Assembly (NCBI GenBank): GCA_917880885.1
Contig: OU862918.1
Span: 27,551,988-27,615,987, forward strand
Length of the DNA stretch: 64,000 nucleotides
Source: Limnephilus marmoratus
Taxonomy: Eukaryota; Arthropoda; Insecta; Trichoptera; Limnephilidae
Reading direction: 5' to 3'
Made by a program: the position numbers and the translations under genes. Shown here in pieces: positions 36,401 to 51,400 of the stretch; the first letter of the stretch is position 1; each line of letters opens with the position of its first letter. The notes under the pieces are model-generated. The model was not told where the DNA came from and did not search any database. It worked only from the letters and a program-made list of their open reading frames with translations.

Positions 36401-39400
36401 TGCTAAATCACGAAACGTAGCGAACCACTTGGAGTGACATATAGCACCTTTACTCCCAGTGAATTCCCACTTCCCAAGATAGTACACTTTACCAATAGAC
36501 ACGTCGAACAATTCAATTTTCATATTTGTCTGTTATTGGGGATAAGATTTGAGTAGGTAAATAATAAACATAAATGTAAAAAAAAAATCGAGTGCAGTTT
36601 ACACACGGTAGAAGTGAAACTTTACCAAAAAAATCCCAACCAATACTTGAAAAGTGGGGTCATAATGAAAGTGACCAATGAGCGCAGACCAGTGTAATTT
36701 CCGTTTCATATCTCAACCAATAGAAGCCTTTAAAAGTAACATCATTATCAAAGCAGCCGATGAGCGCAGTTGATGCGTCTCAGGTGCACTAATCGTCATT
36801 TCCGTTTCATCCGAAATCCAAATCACAACGGTACTATAGAAGTTTCACTTCAAAATATTGTTTGAACAAGAACAGTTATCTCGAAGGGGAAATTCCACTG
36901 AGCAAAACATTAGATAACATAAAATTTATGTCCATTTCAAATCACAACGCAAATAAATATATTACGTAAAGGCATTTATGAAGTTACAGCATTTATACAG
37001 ATGTTTTGTATAACTATTGTATGGCTATATTGTTCAGCTGATGTTTCGTGGCGAGAATGCCATCACGTGACTTGACAGATATTTTATATAAGTTAATACT
37101 AACTAATTATTTGAAAATATAAAGCTTTTGCAAACAAGTCAAACTTTATTACGTGACAGATGGATACAACATTAAATTCCGATTAAATCAGAAAATATGT
37201 TTTATTATTTCTGAAGCAGCAACGAAACAACAGCAGAACAGTGAGCTCTAGTATCATGCAAATTCCATAGCTTCAGTCGTTTCCATAGTGAGCCAGGGAG
37301 CTTTGAAATATCTACTTAATATTCTGAACTCACCAACAGGCTCCAGCCTTGTGTACCCCATGTAGTCTCCGTCGATGGGTACAGTGATGCCATGGTGCTT
37401 GTCTGCCCATCCGGCGTGATACCTCAGGTTGGCAACACTGGCGTTGACATCCACTTGGTGGGAAATGATGTAGGGTTTGCCATTGTCCAATGTCTCCAAG
37501 CTCTGGAAGATGTTGCCATTAAAATAAATTTAAAAAAATAAAATAAAATTTTGAAAAAACGCAAAATAAATTTCAGTTGTATGAAACAACTGGCCAATAA
37601 TGATAAAATAACCGAACTTGAAAATTGACTTTGAAATTTATTCAAATTCTGTGAAACAACCCATCCCAAGTTTTCAAATTGGTATTCGAAATGATATGAA
37701 AATCGGTGTTGCCAACTCGAAATCTCTGTTCCCGCTAAATCGTGATGGATCAACGGTCAGAAATCCATCAGATACACAAATTTTCGTCCATTCTGGGGGG
37801 GGGGTGTGGCTAGAGAATTTCAGGGATCAAAATTTCTCCGTAAATCCATAAATATGACGATTTTCACCTATAAAAGTATGTAATTTGTTGCTTTTTTCGA
37901 ATCCGCCAGAAAATCCGTCAGAAAATCCGTCATATTGTAAATTCCGTTATACACAAAATTTTCCCGTTTCGAGACACTCCAATCCGACAGATATGACGGG
38001 AAATCCGTTGGCAACACTGATGAAAATGCTTAAATTGTCAGACAGAAGGATTTTCATTGACTTAGTATTTCTATATAAAATTCTAAATGATGCATTTGAT
38101 AGCCCAGAATTGCTTGCATTGATAAGCTTTCGGATTCCACTACGTAATGTAATGCTGGTCGGGATTTATTTCAGTGCAGAAATTCTGAGACTAGCTACCA
38201 TATGTATTCCTCTTTGCCCAGAATACTAACGGAGGGAAATAATTATACCGGGTTAATGGACATCTTTAATTCAGCACTTAACAAATACTAAATGTGGTTA
38301 CTGTTAGTTCAGTTATGTATAATTATTAACTACGTACAATGTGTAATTACTATTCATGTTTTTTTTTACATTATCTCCACACAGGAGACACCGAGGAAAA
38401 CAATATCCCTAGGGGCCTGTGTCATCTTTGAGGATGCTGTGTGGAAGGTCTTTTAAGGGAAAGGAAGCAGAAGAAGATATGGGAAGGAAAAAGGTATGAG
38501 GGGTGGGTAGGAGTCTGGGTATCAGTGTGGCCAGGAGTGATGGACGTATGAATCTATCCATCACACTGCGGTGCAAGGCGAAGGGTTGGGAGAATCCGGC
38601 TGGAGAGGTCAAAAGGCCTCCTTCAATCAGTCTCTTCCGATCCAGTCCGCCACGCAGTGGTTGGGCAAACATATCCACCACCAAGACCTAGACAAACCTC
38701 ATCCCATGAGCCCGGGCATCCCTGCTGTCACCAAACGTAGCAAACCACTTGGGGTGCCCTGTAGCAGGGGTGTTGGTTGTCCAATAAATGGTTCCCGGGG
38801 CGGCGATACCCATACACGCCTCCCAAATTGAAAACATTAATAAATATGTAAAAAATTAAAAAAAATGAATTGATTTAAAATTTTTTAACTCTAAATACTT
38901 TTGTAAATAGGTAAGTATTACACTCCACTAATTACAAACGGTACGTTGCTAGTCAATCCAAGGGAGCCTGTTATGCTTCAATACTAGCCCATAATAATAA
39001 TGACTAGCCCTAATACTCAATGACTAGCCCATCAAACTTTCCTTGACTCCCCAGATTGTACATTCTTGGTCTAGAAGTGGGAACTTTAGGTCACACATCT
39101 TATTTCTTCTAAGTCTGAACTCTACTCTAATCTTCTTTGAATACATAAATTCACCTCTTCTTTCTCCATAATTTGAAATGATGGCCTAGAACACCCTTTT
39201 TTTACATTAGCTCCACACAGGAGGCCCTGAGGAAAATAATGTCCCTCAGGGCGTATTTCATCTTAGGGGATGCCATGTGGATGAAATTTTTAAGGAAGGG
39301 AAGGATAAAAGGTATAAGGGGTAGGAATCTGGAGGTCAGTACGTCCAGGAGTGACGAACGTATGTGTTTCATAATGCTGATGGATTTATTCGTATTTGTG

Positions 39401-42400
39401 TTCCAATCGCCCTAGCAGATCGGAGGAATCCAGATTTTGGACTTCCGTACATTAAGTGTACCTACCTACACGGTGAACATAAGTCAAGTACCGCAATATC
39501 GCCAGTCTGTCAACAACCATCATAACTCATTGTAACATGACATTTCGCTCTACGCTGAAATGTTATTTATCAATCGGAAGTGTGTAATATGAAGCATTAC
39601 ATTGCCATCGTTCATCGAATGCTTTATGTGAACCGCTCATGACTCAACTATATCATGGTTTTAATAACCGACCAGAACAATCTTATCGTACGCTTTTGGA
39701 TACACCTGTGACCGTCACCGAATGGAGATCAAGCCACGAGACACAACAGTGAGTATTACTTTATTGTGTATACCGTATCTTGTTTGGTGGTCGGGCATAA
39801 TTCGTATCGAAGTCCATAAGCGTTTTAAATAGCAAGGAGTGGCCGCAAGGTCATTCTGACCCCCGTGCATGTCACGAAACAATATGAATCCATCTCTTCA
39901 ACTGCGGTGCAAGACGATGGGTCGAGGGGGTCCGGCTGGAAAGGTCAAAAGGCCTCCCTCAACCAGTCACTCTCGATTCGGCACGCCACGCAGCAGGTTG
40001 GCAGGCACATCCGCCGCCACGATCTGGCCAAACCTCAACACATGAACCCGTGCACCCATGCTTAGTCACCAAACGTAGCAAACCACTATGGCAGAGATGT
40101 TGGTTATCCAATAAATGATTCTCGGGGAGGCGAGCTAATACCCGCTTCTTAAATTGAAGGGTGAAAGCCAGGAACATTTGAGAAAATAAAAAACCACAAA
40201 GGTAAGCGTGCCAAGCTGTATTGTACGAGATGTACTTACTAATTTATTAGGTAATGATTAATGACCATCTGATAATCTAATGATATAACTAAATTTAGTA
40301 AAAGACATTTTGCCACAACATAAAACATTGTGTCTACCTACCTACCTTTTTACTTTATTATTATTGAATACTAGCTGGTTCCTGGCATGTGTTGCAATAC
40401 CATATTCAAAGAAATACATTGTTTCTCCCTGAATCACCTTTCCCGTGCGTCCCCGTTCCCCTGCCGCGTCCCCTTCCTAGCTAGCTTTATAAATTATAGC
40501 CTGTATGTTATTCTGATGTATGAGCTATATTATTATAAAGTTTCATTAAAATCCATTCAGTAGTTTTTGCGTGAAAGAGTAACAAACACACGAACAAACT
40601 TTCACGTTTATAATATTAGTAAGATATTATTGAATATAATGTGTCTAATGGAGTTAGTATGAATAAATTCTTAGATAGTGAAATAACAGAGTTCTGATAA
40701 TAATTTCACAATAGCATAAAGTATATATATAATTATTAGGCCTGGCTTGTTTGCACCTCGTTACTTGAATGGCAAAAACCAGTTTGAAAGATAACGAGAG
40801 GTGAATAGTTATGTTATCAGCAGAAAGTATTCGGAAATTATTAATATAAACATTTTTATTTTACTTGGCTGTAGACTTCGTTGAATAGTAGTGTTTATAA
40901 CTTTCTTATGAATATACAAAATACTAGCTGGTACCCGGCATGCGTTGCTATGCCATTTAATAACAAAATTGTTTCTCCCTGCGCGTCCTTTCCCATTCGT
41001 CCCGTTCACTTTCCTCCTCCCCTTCCTCTCCGCGTCCCCTTCTCCTCTCGTTACCACTCCTCCACCTTCCCCCTCCTCACTCTACTCCCCCCTTCCCCGT
41101 CCTGTGAACCCCCCTCTCGAGTTCCCCTCCCCCCTCCCATAATTACCACCTCCCTCCCGCGGATCCCCCTCCCTCCCGCGGATCCTCTTCCCGAGCTCCC
41201 CTCCCCCCTCCAGGGTTCCCCTCCGCCCTTCCGGGTCCCCTCCCCAATCCTGCATTCCATACATTCAGTCCAAACATAAATTCAGTTTTCAAACAGTTCG
41301 CATGGCACCAATTGCAATTTTTTTATACAAATTTCATAATGCCAGAGCTCACTTAGCTCAGCTACAGAATACTTTACCGTACTCATAACAACTCACCAAA
41401 GTTTCATCACAATCGGATGAACGGTTAGCAATTCACAGGAAAGTAGGTATAACAGTTTATATGGAAAAATGAAATTGTTGTTTTTACTATCTTCCTCGCA
41501 ATTTTTCCATATTTTCTCACCGTTTAAACCTTCCTTGGACTATGACAAACATTTCAAAACCAAAATCATCCAAATTGGCCCAGCCATTCTCGAGTTTTAG
41601 CGAGACAAACTAACAGCAATTGATTTTTATATATATAGATAGATAAAAACGGGAAAACTTATAATAGGTAAAACGAAACTAAACTTTTGCAAAGTACCTA
41701 GACCACAAAGATTTTCCTCGGGGCCCTCTGTGTGGAGCTAATGCAAAAAAATCAAACATAAATTTGCACACTTGCAATGCAAAAGTAAACCTATTGAATC
41801 CTGGCGTGGGCAAATAAATTTTATTTGATTGATTTGTGTCATCTCACAATTTATTCATTCAAAATAATATATAGTATATTTGCGGCACGTTCTAGAGCGA
41901 AAGATACTCTCAGTATCACCCTGGTGTAAGACCACCATTCGGAATTGAAACATTGCTTGAAATAGAGGCACAAACACGGATATATGAATATATCTGGACA
42001 TGCCCTAAGTGATAAAAACGTATTATTTCCCCCTCCACATGGCGCCGGCTGGAGCTCCTCCTTGGAACCGGCTCGTTCCATGGGGAAGGGATAGAGCCTC
42101 GCCTGAATCAAAAATGTGTGACGTCATAATTCTTGCCGTGAACAGCGAGAAGCTAACATCCATACATTTAACGAAATAACACGCCAAAACGGTAGCTTGT
42201 GCTATACAATATATCTACATATCAATGTGCACATAGCGAATGTGGGCGGTTCTCCAGTGTGCTCGTCGCTGGTTATAGGGGTAAGTAAATTATGAAACAT
42301 TTGTAAAAGTGTTGTAACTAAACACGGCAACAAAATATTGCTATGTGTATTGGGGCGAGTCTTTTTGGGGCGAGCATTTGGCCTTAGCAAATATGTTATT

Positions 42401-45400
42401 AACGTGGCAAGCAATTCGCGCTCCCATGTAAAAAGGTCTATTCATTCAAAGCAGATTTTGCTTTTAAGAACTAAATGGTGATATTGTAATGCGAGATGCC
42501 TATATACTGTCAGATTGATTGTTAAACGAATCACAGTCATCTTTCCCCTCTTCGCCCTCCATAGTTTGGTTTTACCCCTCATCTGTAACTTCGTGTCTAT
42601 CCATTTGGATGTCTATGGGCACAAAAGTTTAAAAAAAGACATCAAATTATGGCTAAGTGAACATGAAGATGAGGAAATAATTAAAATCATGCAGTAACCC
42701 CAACGCAACCTACAGACAACAAACATAAATACTTTTTATTTTATTTATTGTTTATTTTGTGAAAATCAACAAATGAGGCAATCATGATCAGCAACAAGAT
42801 ACAGTCCGCCTCGGAACAGGAATACCTAGTTAGGAGGTCTATGGACAAACTGCTTTACATTGTACTTTGATATTGTCATTAAATTAAAAAAAAATTAAAA
42901 TGGCTTTAGCCATGTTTGGTGACCAGATCTAAATAACCAGGCACTTCCCCACCTTCGGCTTCCACATCTCCTTTCTATCCCCACTACCTTCAGCCTAACA
43001 ACATACCTCAATTAGGGATGCTATAATATCACTGGCCCCAGGCGGGAGCAGTTGGGACTTTTGTGGGGTTTTCATATAAAAAAATATTTTACCTTTGAAA
43101 TAACCGAGTATTTTTATGATCAGTGTTTTTATAAGGCCAGAAAAAATAAAGTATGAGGCCTATAAAAACTGCTTTAGTTCAAAATCTCCTACTTACGAAC
43201 CAATATTCGTTTTTTTTTTGGAGAATATTGAAAACAAAATTCATTGAAAATGATCATAAAACATTTAAATATTTGTGCCTGAACTTCTCAAAATAAAATA
43301 AAACACGCTTTAAGCGATGTATTTTTCTTGAATACATCAAAACGGGCGGCAGAATTTATGCTGCGAAAATTATGAAAAACACTTTTTGTCCTGTTATTTA
43401 ACATGTTATAATAGGTTTGAAAAAATTCATAGTGTATCTTTAAATGCAAATTAACATTCGTCGAGAGATTTTTGCTCTATTTTAAAGGAGTTGTGTTTTA
43501 TTAAATATTTTAACTTAATTTTTTTATATTAGAGCGCTCCCTCTAACATTCGTATTTACATATCCCCCTTTCATCTACTTTTTGAACGCTTACCACGGAA
43601 CCTTAAATAACTAGCTGGTACCCGGCGTGAGTTGTTCCATTTAATAAAGAAATTGCTTCTCCCTGCATGTCCTTTCCAATTCGTCTCGTTCCCCTTCCGC
43701 CTCTCCTTCTCTCCCGCGTCTCCTTCCCACTCCGTCTCCTCCACCTTCCCCGCCCCCCCTTCCCACTAGTTCCCTCCTTCCCCCTCCTGGTTCCTGTCCC
43801 CGCCCATCACGCGAACCCCCTACCCGAGTTCCCCTCCCCCCTCCCGCATTCCGTACATTCAGAGGCCGGTACATTCAGTTTTCAAACAGCTCGCGTGCCA
43901 CCTAAAGCAATTTTTATACAAATTTCATAATGCCAGAGCTCACCAGTAGTTCTATACAAACCTTGTCCTGACAATAACGAACACAAAAAAAAGAATTATC
44001 CAAATTGGTGCAGTCGTTCGGAAGTTATGCGGTGTACATACATTTCTATGTAGAAGATAGAAGAAAAGATCGGGTGAAATGCAGATCCTGCCAATGTCTG
44101 GAAATTTAATAAAAAGGCACTTTCTAGATGAGAAAAGTGTGGAGAAGCTGAATAAAAAAAAATTAAGGCGCGCTCGGCAAAATTGAGGGAGATACAGCCG
44201 TTTAAATTATAAATAAAATTTCACTTCGCGAACCGATACTACGCCATTTTGTCACTGTTATGTTGATTCACCTTAATTACATTAAAAGGCAACTATTTGC
44301 ATTGGGGGAAGTGGAAAATATTTCATTCTAAATTTCGATTACGTAAAATTAAAATTAGCTTTCGTCTTGTGAGATTGTACGCCAGAATAACAAACCATGT
44401 TTCACAAACCTAGCGTAGCCGCTAAACTACTTGAAAACTGGGATGTTTTTCTTGCCTTGACGCGAGCAGGCATTATAAAGGGGCACTTTCTTTCGAATCA
44501 CAAACCATGTTACACAAACCTAGCGCAGCCGCTAAACTACTTGAAAACTGGGGTGTTTTTCTTGCCTTGACGCGAGTAGGCGTTATAAAGGGGCACATTA
44601 TTTTCTTAGGTTAGTGACAAAATGGCGGGCGGACTGACAGTATCGGTTCGCGAAGTGAAATTTTATTTATACTTTGAACGGCTGTATCTCCCTCAATTTT
44701 GCCGATCGCGCCTTAATTTTTTTTTATTCAGCTTCTCCACACTTTTCTCATCTAGAAAGTGCCTTTTTATTAAATTTCCAGACATTGGCAGGATCTGCAT
44801 TCCTGCCAAAAGATCTTACGGTTTGTATACTAAACTTACCTATAACAACTTATAGGTAAGTACCGAGCAAATAGCTCAACTTTCGTAATACCTATAATGC
44901 AAAAGTAATAACACAAATTTGTATAATACTATGTAAATAAATAGGAGTATATTCTCTTCAAAAGTAAAAACCATGTTGACATCTCGTAAGAAAATAAGTC
45001 GAATCCTCATTAGACTCTTAGGAGAGTTCCCCGTGATTTTTCCAAAGCCATGAAACAATACAATGATAAACTTACGGCCAAGTAGTCCTGATCCCGCACA
45101 CAGAGGTCAGCCAATTTGTTGAGAAGCCTGCCCCTCGCTGAAGCATCCATTCGACGCCATTCTGAGCCGAATCTAATAAAAATATATATAATATAAGTAT
45201 ACGTACACAAATAATGGTCCTGTTTTAACAAACGGAAGAGACGGAAAACAAACAAAGTTTATAGTAATGTAATGTTCAAGCAAATGTGTAAGCAAATGTT
45301 CATGTCAGAGGTCGCAGGAATCCTGGCTTGAATGCCAAACTTTAATGCCTTGACTTTGATACAGAAATCGTCGCAATAGGCGAGTTTAAGGTCTGAAAAG

Positions 45401-48400
45401 CGGCATGCATCCCCCCGCCTACGCCTTTCTCTGTCGCGCGTATGTTTTACGCATCTTTCTCTTAGGTACGCTTTTGGTCACTGTAAAGTCAGTAAAGTGA
45501 CTAACTGCGCGAGAATGGATCGTATCAAGTTCAGGTCGGCATTTCAGTTTGGCGCATATTACACGCCGTCTTGACAGCAATGTCGAGCGTTGTCTGCCAT
45601 TTACTATTTTCAAAATAACCGGATTCTTTGTTTTCAAAATAACCGGGCATGATGCATAATAGGTTAGGTCCAGTTAGATCAATCAGTTCACAAAAAAAAA
45701 ATGGTTTGACAGAGAATTGAACCTTCCTACACAGGAACTGAAGTCAACCACGCTCCCAACAGAGCCAAATGCCGAATGGTAAGACCATAAATAAACCAAT
45801 CCCGGTAAGACCGAATTTATTTCGTATGTTAAGTGCTGTAAATTTTGTAAAAATGCGTATGCCTCGTGTTTGCACGTGATTGCCATCAAAAGTTGGTATA
45901 ATGCACTGTCATCGGCAACAAGTCTATCTGTCGAGTTTCAGCTCAACCGGATATTGAGAAGTGGGTTAATTTCCACTTCATTCATAACGACGACGGTCCC
46001 GAATAATATGTCGGATCTGCCTAAAATTGAAAATCGTCTTTTTGGCTTATTTTAATTTCCCTTTGATGATTTAAAAGTAGGTACTTATATGTATTTTCTG
46101 AATTTCGAATGAAATGCAAAATATTAAAACAACACTACGGAAAACTGCATCAATAAACATTACGACAGACGTAAGTGTCATAATTAAAAAAAAATAATCA
46201 CTTACACTCACAATCGAAATCGATTTTCATTATCATAACCTAATATATTTATATCATTACGTTTTGACATGACATAAAGTCCGGTCTCGATCGATGATTA
46301 GTGCTTTGCGTTTTTGGATTCAGATATGAATTTTGATATTTTTGGAGATATAATTATTATCATACCCCACCATCGCTATAATATACCGACCGATATATCG
46401 ACGTGACCAATCTTACCCAGATAAGAAAAAAAGTTTATCATTGGGTAAATAATAGAATAGCAGCTGGTAATTTATTAACATCTCGGAGTTGAGTCCCCGA
46501 GACGATCAATGTTAAATGTCAATATTATCGCCCAGACCGGCCAAACAATGCACAATACACTACTACTATATTACACATTCCCAAGTAGTAAATCTATCTA
46601 TTTGTTTTTATAAATAAGAGTATGGGTAGCAGGTGGGTAGTGGGCACGCGGCCGAGTGGCGTAGCTTTGATTTTTATAAAAATGTACATTGTTTTATTCC
46701 GTGAAAAGATTTCGATAAACTCCGCGTAAAGTCCGCCCAACGCGTCGTGAGTTCTTGCGAACTCCCGAGTTTATTTAGGACGTTGTTCAGAAGGGGCGAA
46801 TCTTTGATTTATATTTCATAGACCGGTTTCGGTTGAACACAACCTTCTTCAGGACAATAAAAAGTCACATAATTCGAGGGGAGAAGTATCACTTGCTCTA
46901 ATTAACATTGAAAGGCAAGATAGAGGGTCGCCGAGGGTCTGGTGGGAGACAAATTTCTTGGCTTCGAAATGTACGAAAGTGGACCGGCATTAGAAGTGTG
47001 GAGGAGCTATCCCGGGCAGCGCAAGACAGAGACTTTTTGCACAGTTATCGCCAACGTCGGGGGGACCTGATAGGGCACACCAAGAAGAAGAAGAAACAAA
47101 GAACTTGTTTCATTCTGTTACTCATTTTATGGCGATCCGCAATCGTGAAAAGTTACCGAAATTTATCCTATCAATCCTTATCGATCGAGTGTGCTAAGGA
47201 GGCAGCTGCCGTATTTATTTGGTAGACGAGAAACAAATAAGTAAATAAAAAATCACAAGCTTGAGTTTCCAAGGATTTCCGGAATAACTATGTTTATAAA
47301 AAAAATGAAATCAGGAAATTCATCACAAATAAACTTATTTTTGACAGAAATGTGCATAAGGTATAAAATTATAGCAAAAAACTTATCTAGCCCTTCGAAT
47401 AATAAGAAAATATTTTCTGTCAAATTTTGCCTATCAAGGTTTGCGCGCAAAATTCCTGGTTCTTCCCATGCATTTTAAATGTTCCTATTTATTGTTTTTT
47501 TTAACGCTTTTGCAAAAACAAAAATGGTTCTAAAATCTAGATAAAATAATCTTTCCAGTGTGTTTATTAGAAATTAACATTTTTGTTTCTAAATATTAAA
47601 ATTTTAATATTGGAAATTTAAATTGGTCAAAAAATGCATACCTGCAAGTATATAAGTATATATAGTAATTAAAATAGAATAAACTTAAAATTTAAAATAC
47701 AGACTCCTTTTCTAAATAAAATTTGTAATAAAACTGTCACCTCACTTTTTATCACTTTCATACAATTTTATTTTAAAATTAAATGTGATACGTCACAAAT
47801 TGGCGAAAAATTAAACTGTCACTTTTGATCGGGTTTGTAAAATATGTGAAAAACGTAACTCATATAATTCTAAGACAAGGAGAAGCATTATTTCATTCCG
47901 TTTCCAACATAAAAGAAATCACAAATATTCGCATGACAGGAAGAGATATATCTAAACTTTTAATGATGCACTGTCGCTCTGGGACAATCTGGGTCTCCTG
48001 TTATTATAACGGCATATGATGTTTTGGGACAACTTGGGTCTCCTGTGATTAGACGGGCTAGAATAGTAATATAATATTATGGCTAATCATAGACTAATGT
48101 TACACTCGTTGCACGATTGTAAATATGTTTTTGTAAGTACAGTATTTTGTGTGGGACGGTTGAAAACCGGTTTTTGCATTTTTGTGCGCATTATCTAATT
48201 AAGTTCAAATAGCCAGATTATACACAAACAAACACTCAATACATATGTTTTTACTCCGGCAACAATATCGAACTCGAATCATACAAGAATAATTTTCTTA
48301 AGTGTTGAAATTCTTACTTGAAAGCTTCTTTGGCCGCGTGGACAGCTTTCTCAACATCGGCCACATCTGATTCCTGGACCTCTGTTATGACCTTCCCTGT

Positions 48401-51400
48401 GGCGGGGTTCAGGGTTGGGAAGGTCTTGCCGGAGACTGACTTGTGCCACTCATTGTTGATGAAGATCTGGGGAAAATAAATGGTTTAATTAAAAAATCTA
48501 TATAAATAAAAATGAATCCCCGAAATGTATGTACGTGCATAACTTCCGAACGACTGCACCAAATTGGATAATTCTTTTTTATTTGTGTTCGTTATTGTCA
48601 GGACAAGGTTTGTATAAAACTACTGGTGAGCTCTGGCTTTATGAAATTTGCAATAGGTTGCACGCGAGCTGTTTGAAAACTGAATGCACCGGGACTGAGT
48701 GTATGGAATGCGGGAAGGGAAGGGGGGAAGGGAACCCAAGTAGGGGGTTCTCGGGAAAGAGGGGAAGGGAACCAGGAAGGGGGGAGGGGAACTCGGGAGG
48801 GAGTTCACGGTGCGGGGGAAGGGGTGGAGTGGAGTGGGAAGAAGGAAGGTGGAGGAGGCGGAGTGGGAACGCGAGGGGGGAAGGAGATGCGGGAGAGGAA
48901 GGGGAGGCGGAAGGAGAACGGGACGATTGGGAAAGGACACGCAGGAATAAACAATTTCTTTATTAAATGGCATAGCAACGCATGTCGGGTACCAGCTATT
49001 ATATTAATAATTGAAACTGTAATACAATCAGAGTTGTACATATACACAGTCGATTCCACAATGAGTATATACGTGAAATCCTATTTAGATACTATTTTGA
49101 TTAATCTTTACGACGAATCGACTTACAATATGAACATCAAAAAATATGCTACGGATAAATCGAAGCTTTTGCTAGCTTTTCTATGTATTGGAATTACAAT
49201 AAAATTATAATTTTCGTAACAAAATATAAAAGCGTAAACCACAAAAAAAAATGTTTTTTCATGACTTAACTAATACAAGAAACAATTAAAAAAAATACCC
49301 CTTTATGGCTAAGACTATTTTTGAGGTTTTCCATGTTCTAACTTTTTTTCGTTCTAATAAAATTACGCACAAAATAAATAAAAACCACTTTTTCGCTTAC
49401 TAGCCTCGTGCAAAAAGACGCTCGATTTTAAAATTTTGCAGGCATGAGATTCGAAATATTTCTAGCGTTTATATTCCTCTTAATTGGAATATCGGTTTAT
49501 CGGGACAGCCGGGTATTTGGGACAATAGCCAAGGCAAACATAGAAAATTACATTGTCGATTCAAAGCGTGTTTGAGTAAACTAATTTTTAAGTTAAGGCC
49601 CGGTAGTAAGCTTTCAAAAAGTAGAAGAAAGGGAGATATGTAAATACGAAAAGTAAGTTCTAAGTTACCGTTGTGTTTTTAGTACAGTTGTATGTTTTCA
49701 GTCTATATTTTGTTATCAGTTTGTTTTCTATTACGATGGGCAGTCTTTATTATCTAGTAACAAGAAAATATAATACACACTTAGTAACTATAATACACAT
49801 AACTAATACTAATGACTAATAACTAATCAGTAAATACGTCTATAATATTGCACAGATGGTGCTAAGTGCTAGAGTACAGTGTTAGGTATATAAAAATTAT
49901 CACATGTACTTATGACATTGCGCGATATGAACACAATACAAATTGTCACCCATAATTGTCAATGTTGTCAACATTATTTTTATGTTTGATTATCATGTTT
50001 TGCTGTACTCGTATAACAAATAATTCCGAGATCCATGTTGGATTCAAATACTTAAGATTGTTTGAAAATTTTAATCATTTGGAATGAAATTTTCGTCTTG
50101 AATGTCTAGTCTCGATCAAGATCAAGGTGATTTTTTTATCATTTAGCTTCTTGGGGGGCATACTTTAATTACGTGAGCAGTTTTTCTTCTAGACCGCTCC
50201 CCCCCTTGGTGACATAAATTTGGGCCACTTCGTATATTCTTTTCAAGTAACGTGAGATTTTGTTGGACCCCCCCCCCTTTTGAGCTCATGTAATTAATGT
50301 ATGTCCCCTTGCTAAAGTTACTTCCACCGCGAAGTATGGGTGCTTTGAAATCTCAAAATAAGACAAAATGCCATGACCACATTGATACTGATGAAACCGG
50401 TTTCGCCCATACTAAGTACAGGGTCGGACTGGGCTTAGGGAGCTTGAATGGCACAATGACTTTAAGGGCCCGTTGACAGCTGCCCACCGGATCAGAGAAG
50501 ACGATGATGACCGTCAACCAAAAAACCAGATGATGATAATAATAATAATAACGTAGGAACCTGGGAACTAAACGAAACACGATACGACAATCAATCAACG
50601 CCTACACACCACTCACATAAATATGAATGAACTGACCAGAGACTAGACCAGCCCAATACTATATTTATTTTGTGAAATTAGAACTGACTTGTTATTAGAC
50701 CTTTTACTCTTGATGGGGTTTTGATTAATTGCTTGAAAAGTACCATAAGTACTAGAAATTTATTTTCGCAATCAAGTCCAACCAGTATATTTTTTCCACA
50801 CATTTCTCGGAAGAACGAATGCAACTGAACTTTTTAAATGTTTTTTTTTTTTCCTTTATTCATTGCTTTGGCTACATAATTTGTGGAATTTTCGATCACC
50901 ATAAAAAGCACACGCCCGTGTCATGGTGGTCGGTTTTTACATATTATAGTGCGTTAACATTTGAAATAATAAATAATATAAAAGAACTAGCTGATACCCG
51001 GCATGCGTTGCTATGCCATTTAATAAAGAAATTGTTTCTCCCCGCCTGTCCTTTCCCATTTGTCCCGTTCCTCTTCCGCCTCCCCTTCCTCTTCCACGCT
51101 CCCTTCTCTTCTCGCGTTCCCACTCCGCCTCTTCCACCTTCCCTCTCCCCATTAAACTCCCCCCCTTCCCCCCCTTTCCCGCAAACTCCCCTCCCGAGTT
51201 CCCCTCCCCTATCTCAGGTTCCCCTCCCCCCTCCCTGTTTCCCCCTCCCTCCTCCCGTATTCCATACATTCAGTCCCGGTACATTCAGTTTTCAAACAGC
51301 TCGCGTGCCACCTATTGCAATTTTTTTATACAAATTTCATAATGCCAAAGTTCACCAGTAGTTTTATACAAACCTTGTCCTGACAATAACGAACACAAAA

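Noticed and set aside
48529..48966. Long G/E/R-rich open frames across Helitron cores (also 40881-41279, 50819-51361, 51770-52294)
   Set aside because: Open on several frames and both strands because of purine/pyrimidine bias; sequences differ between copies with no conserved protein.
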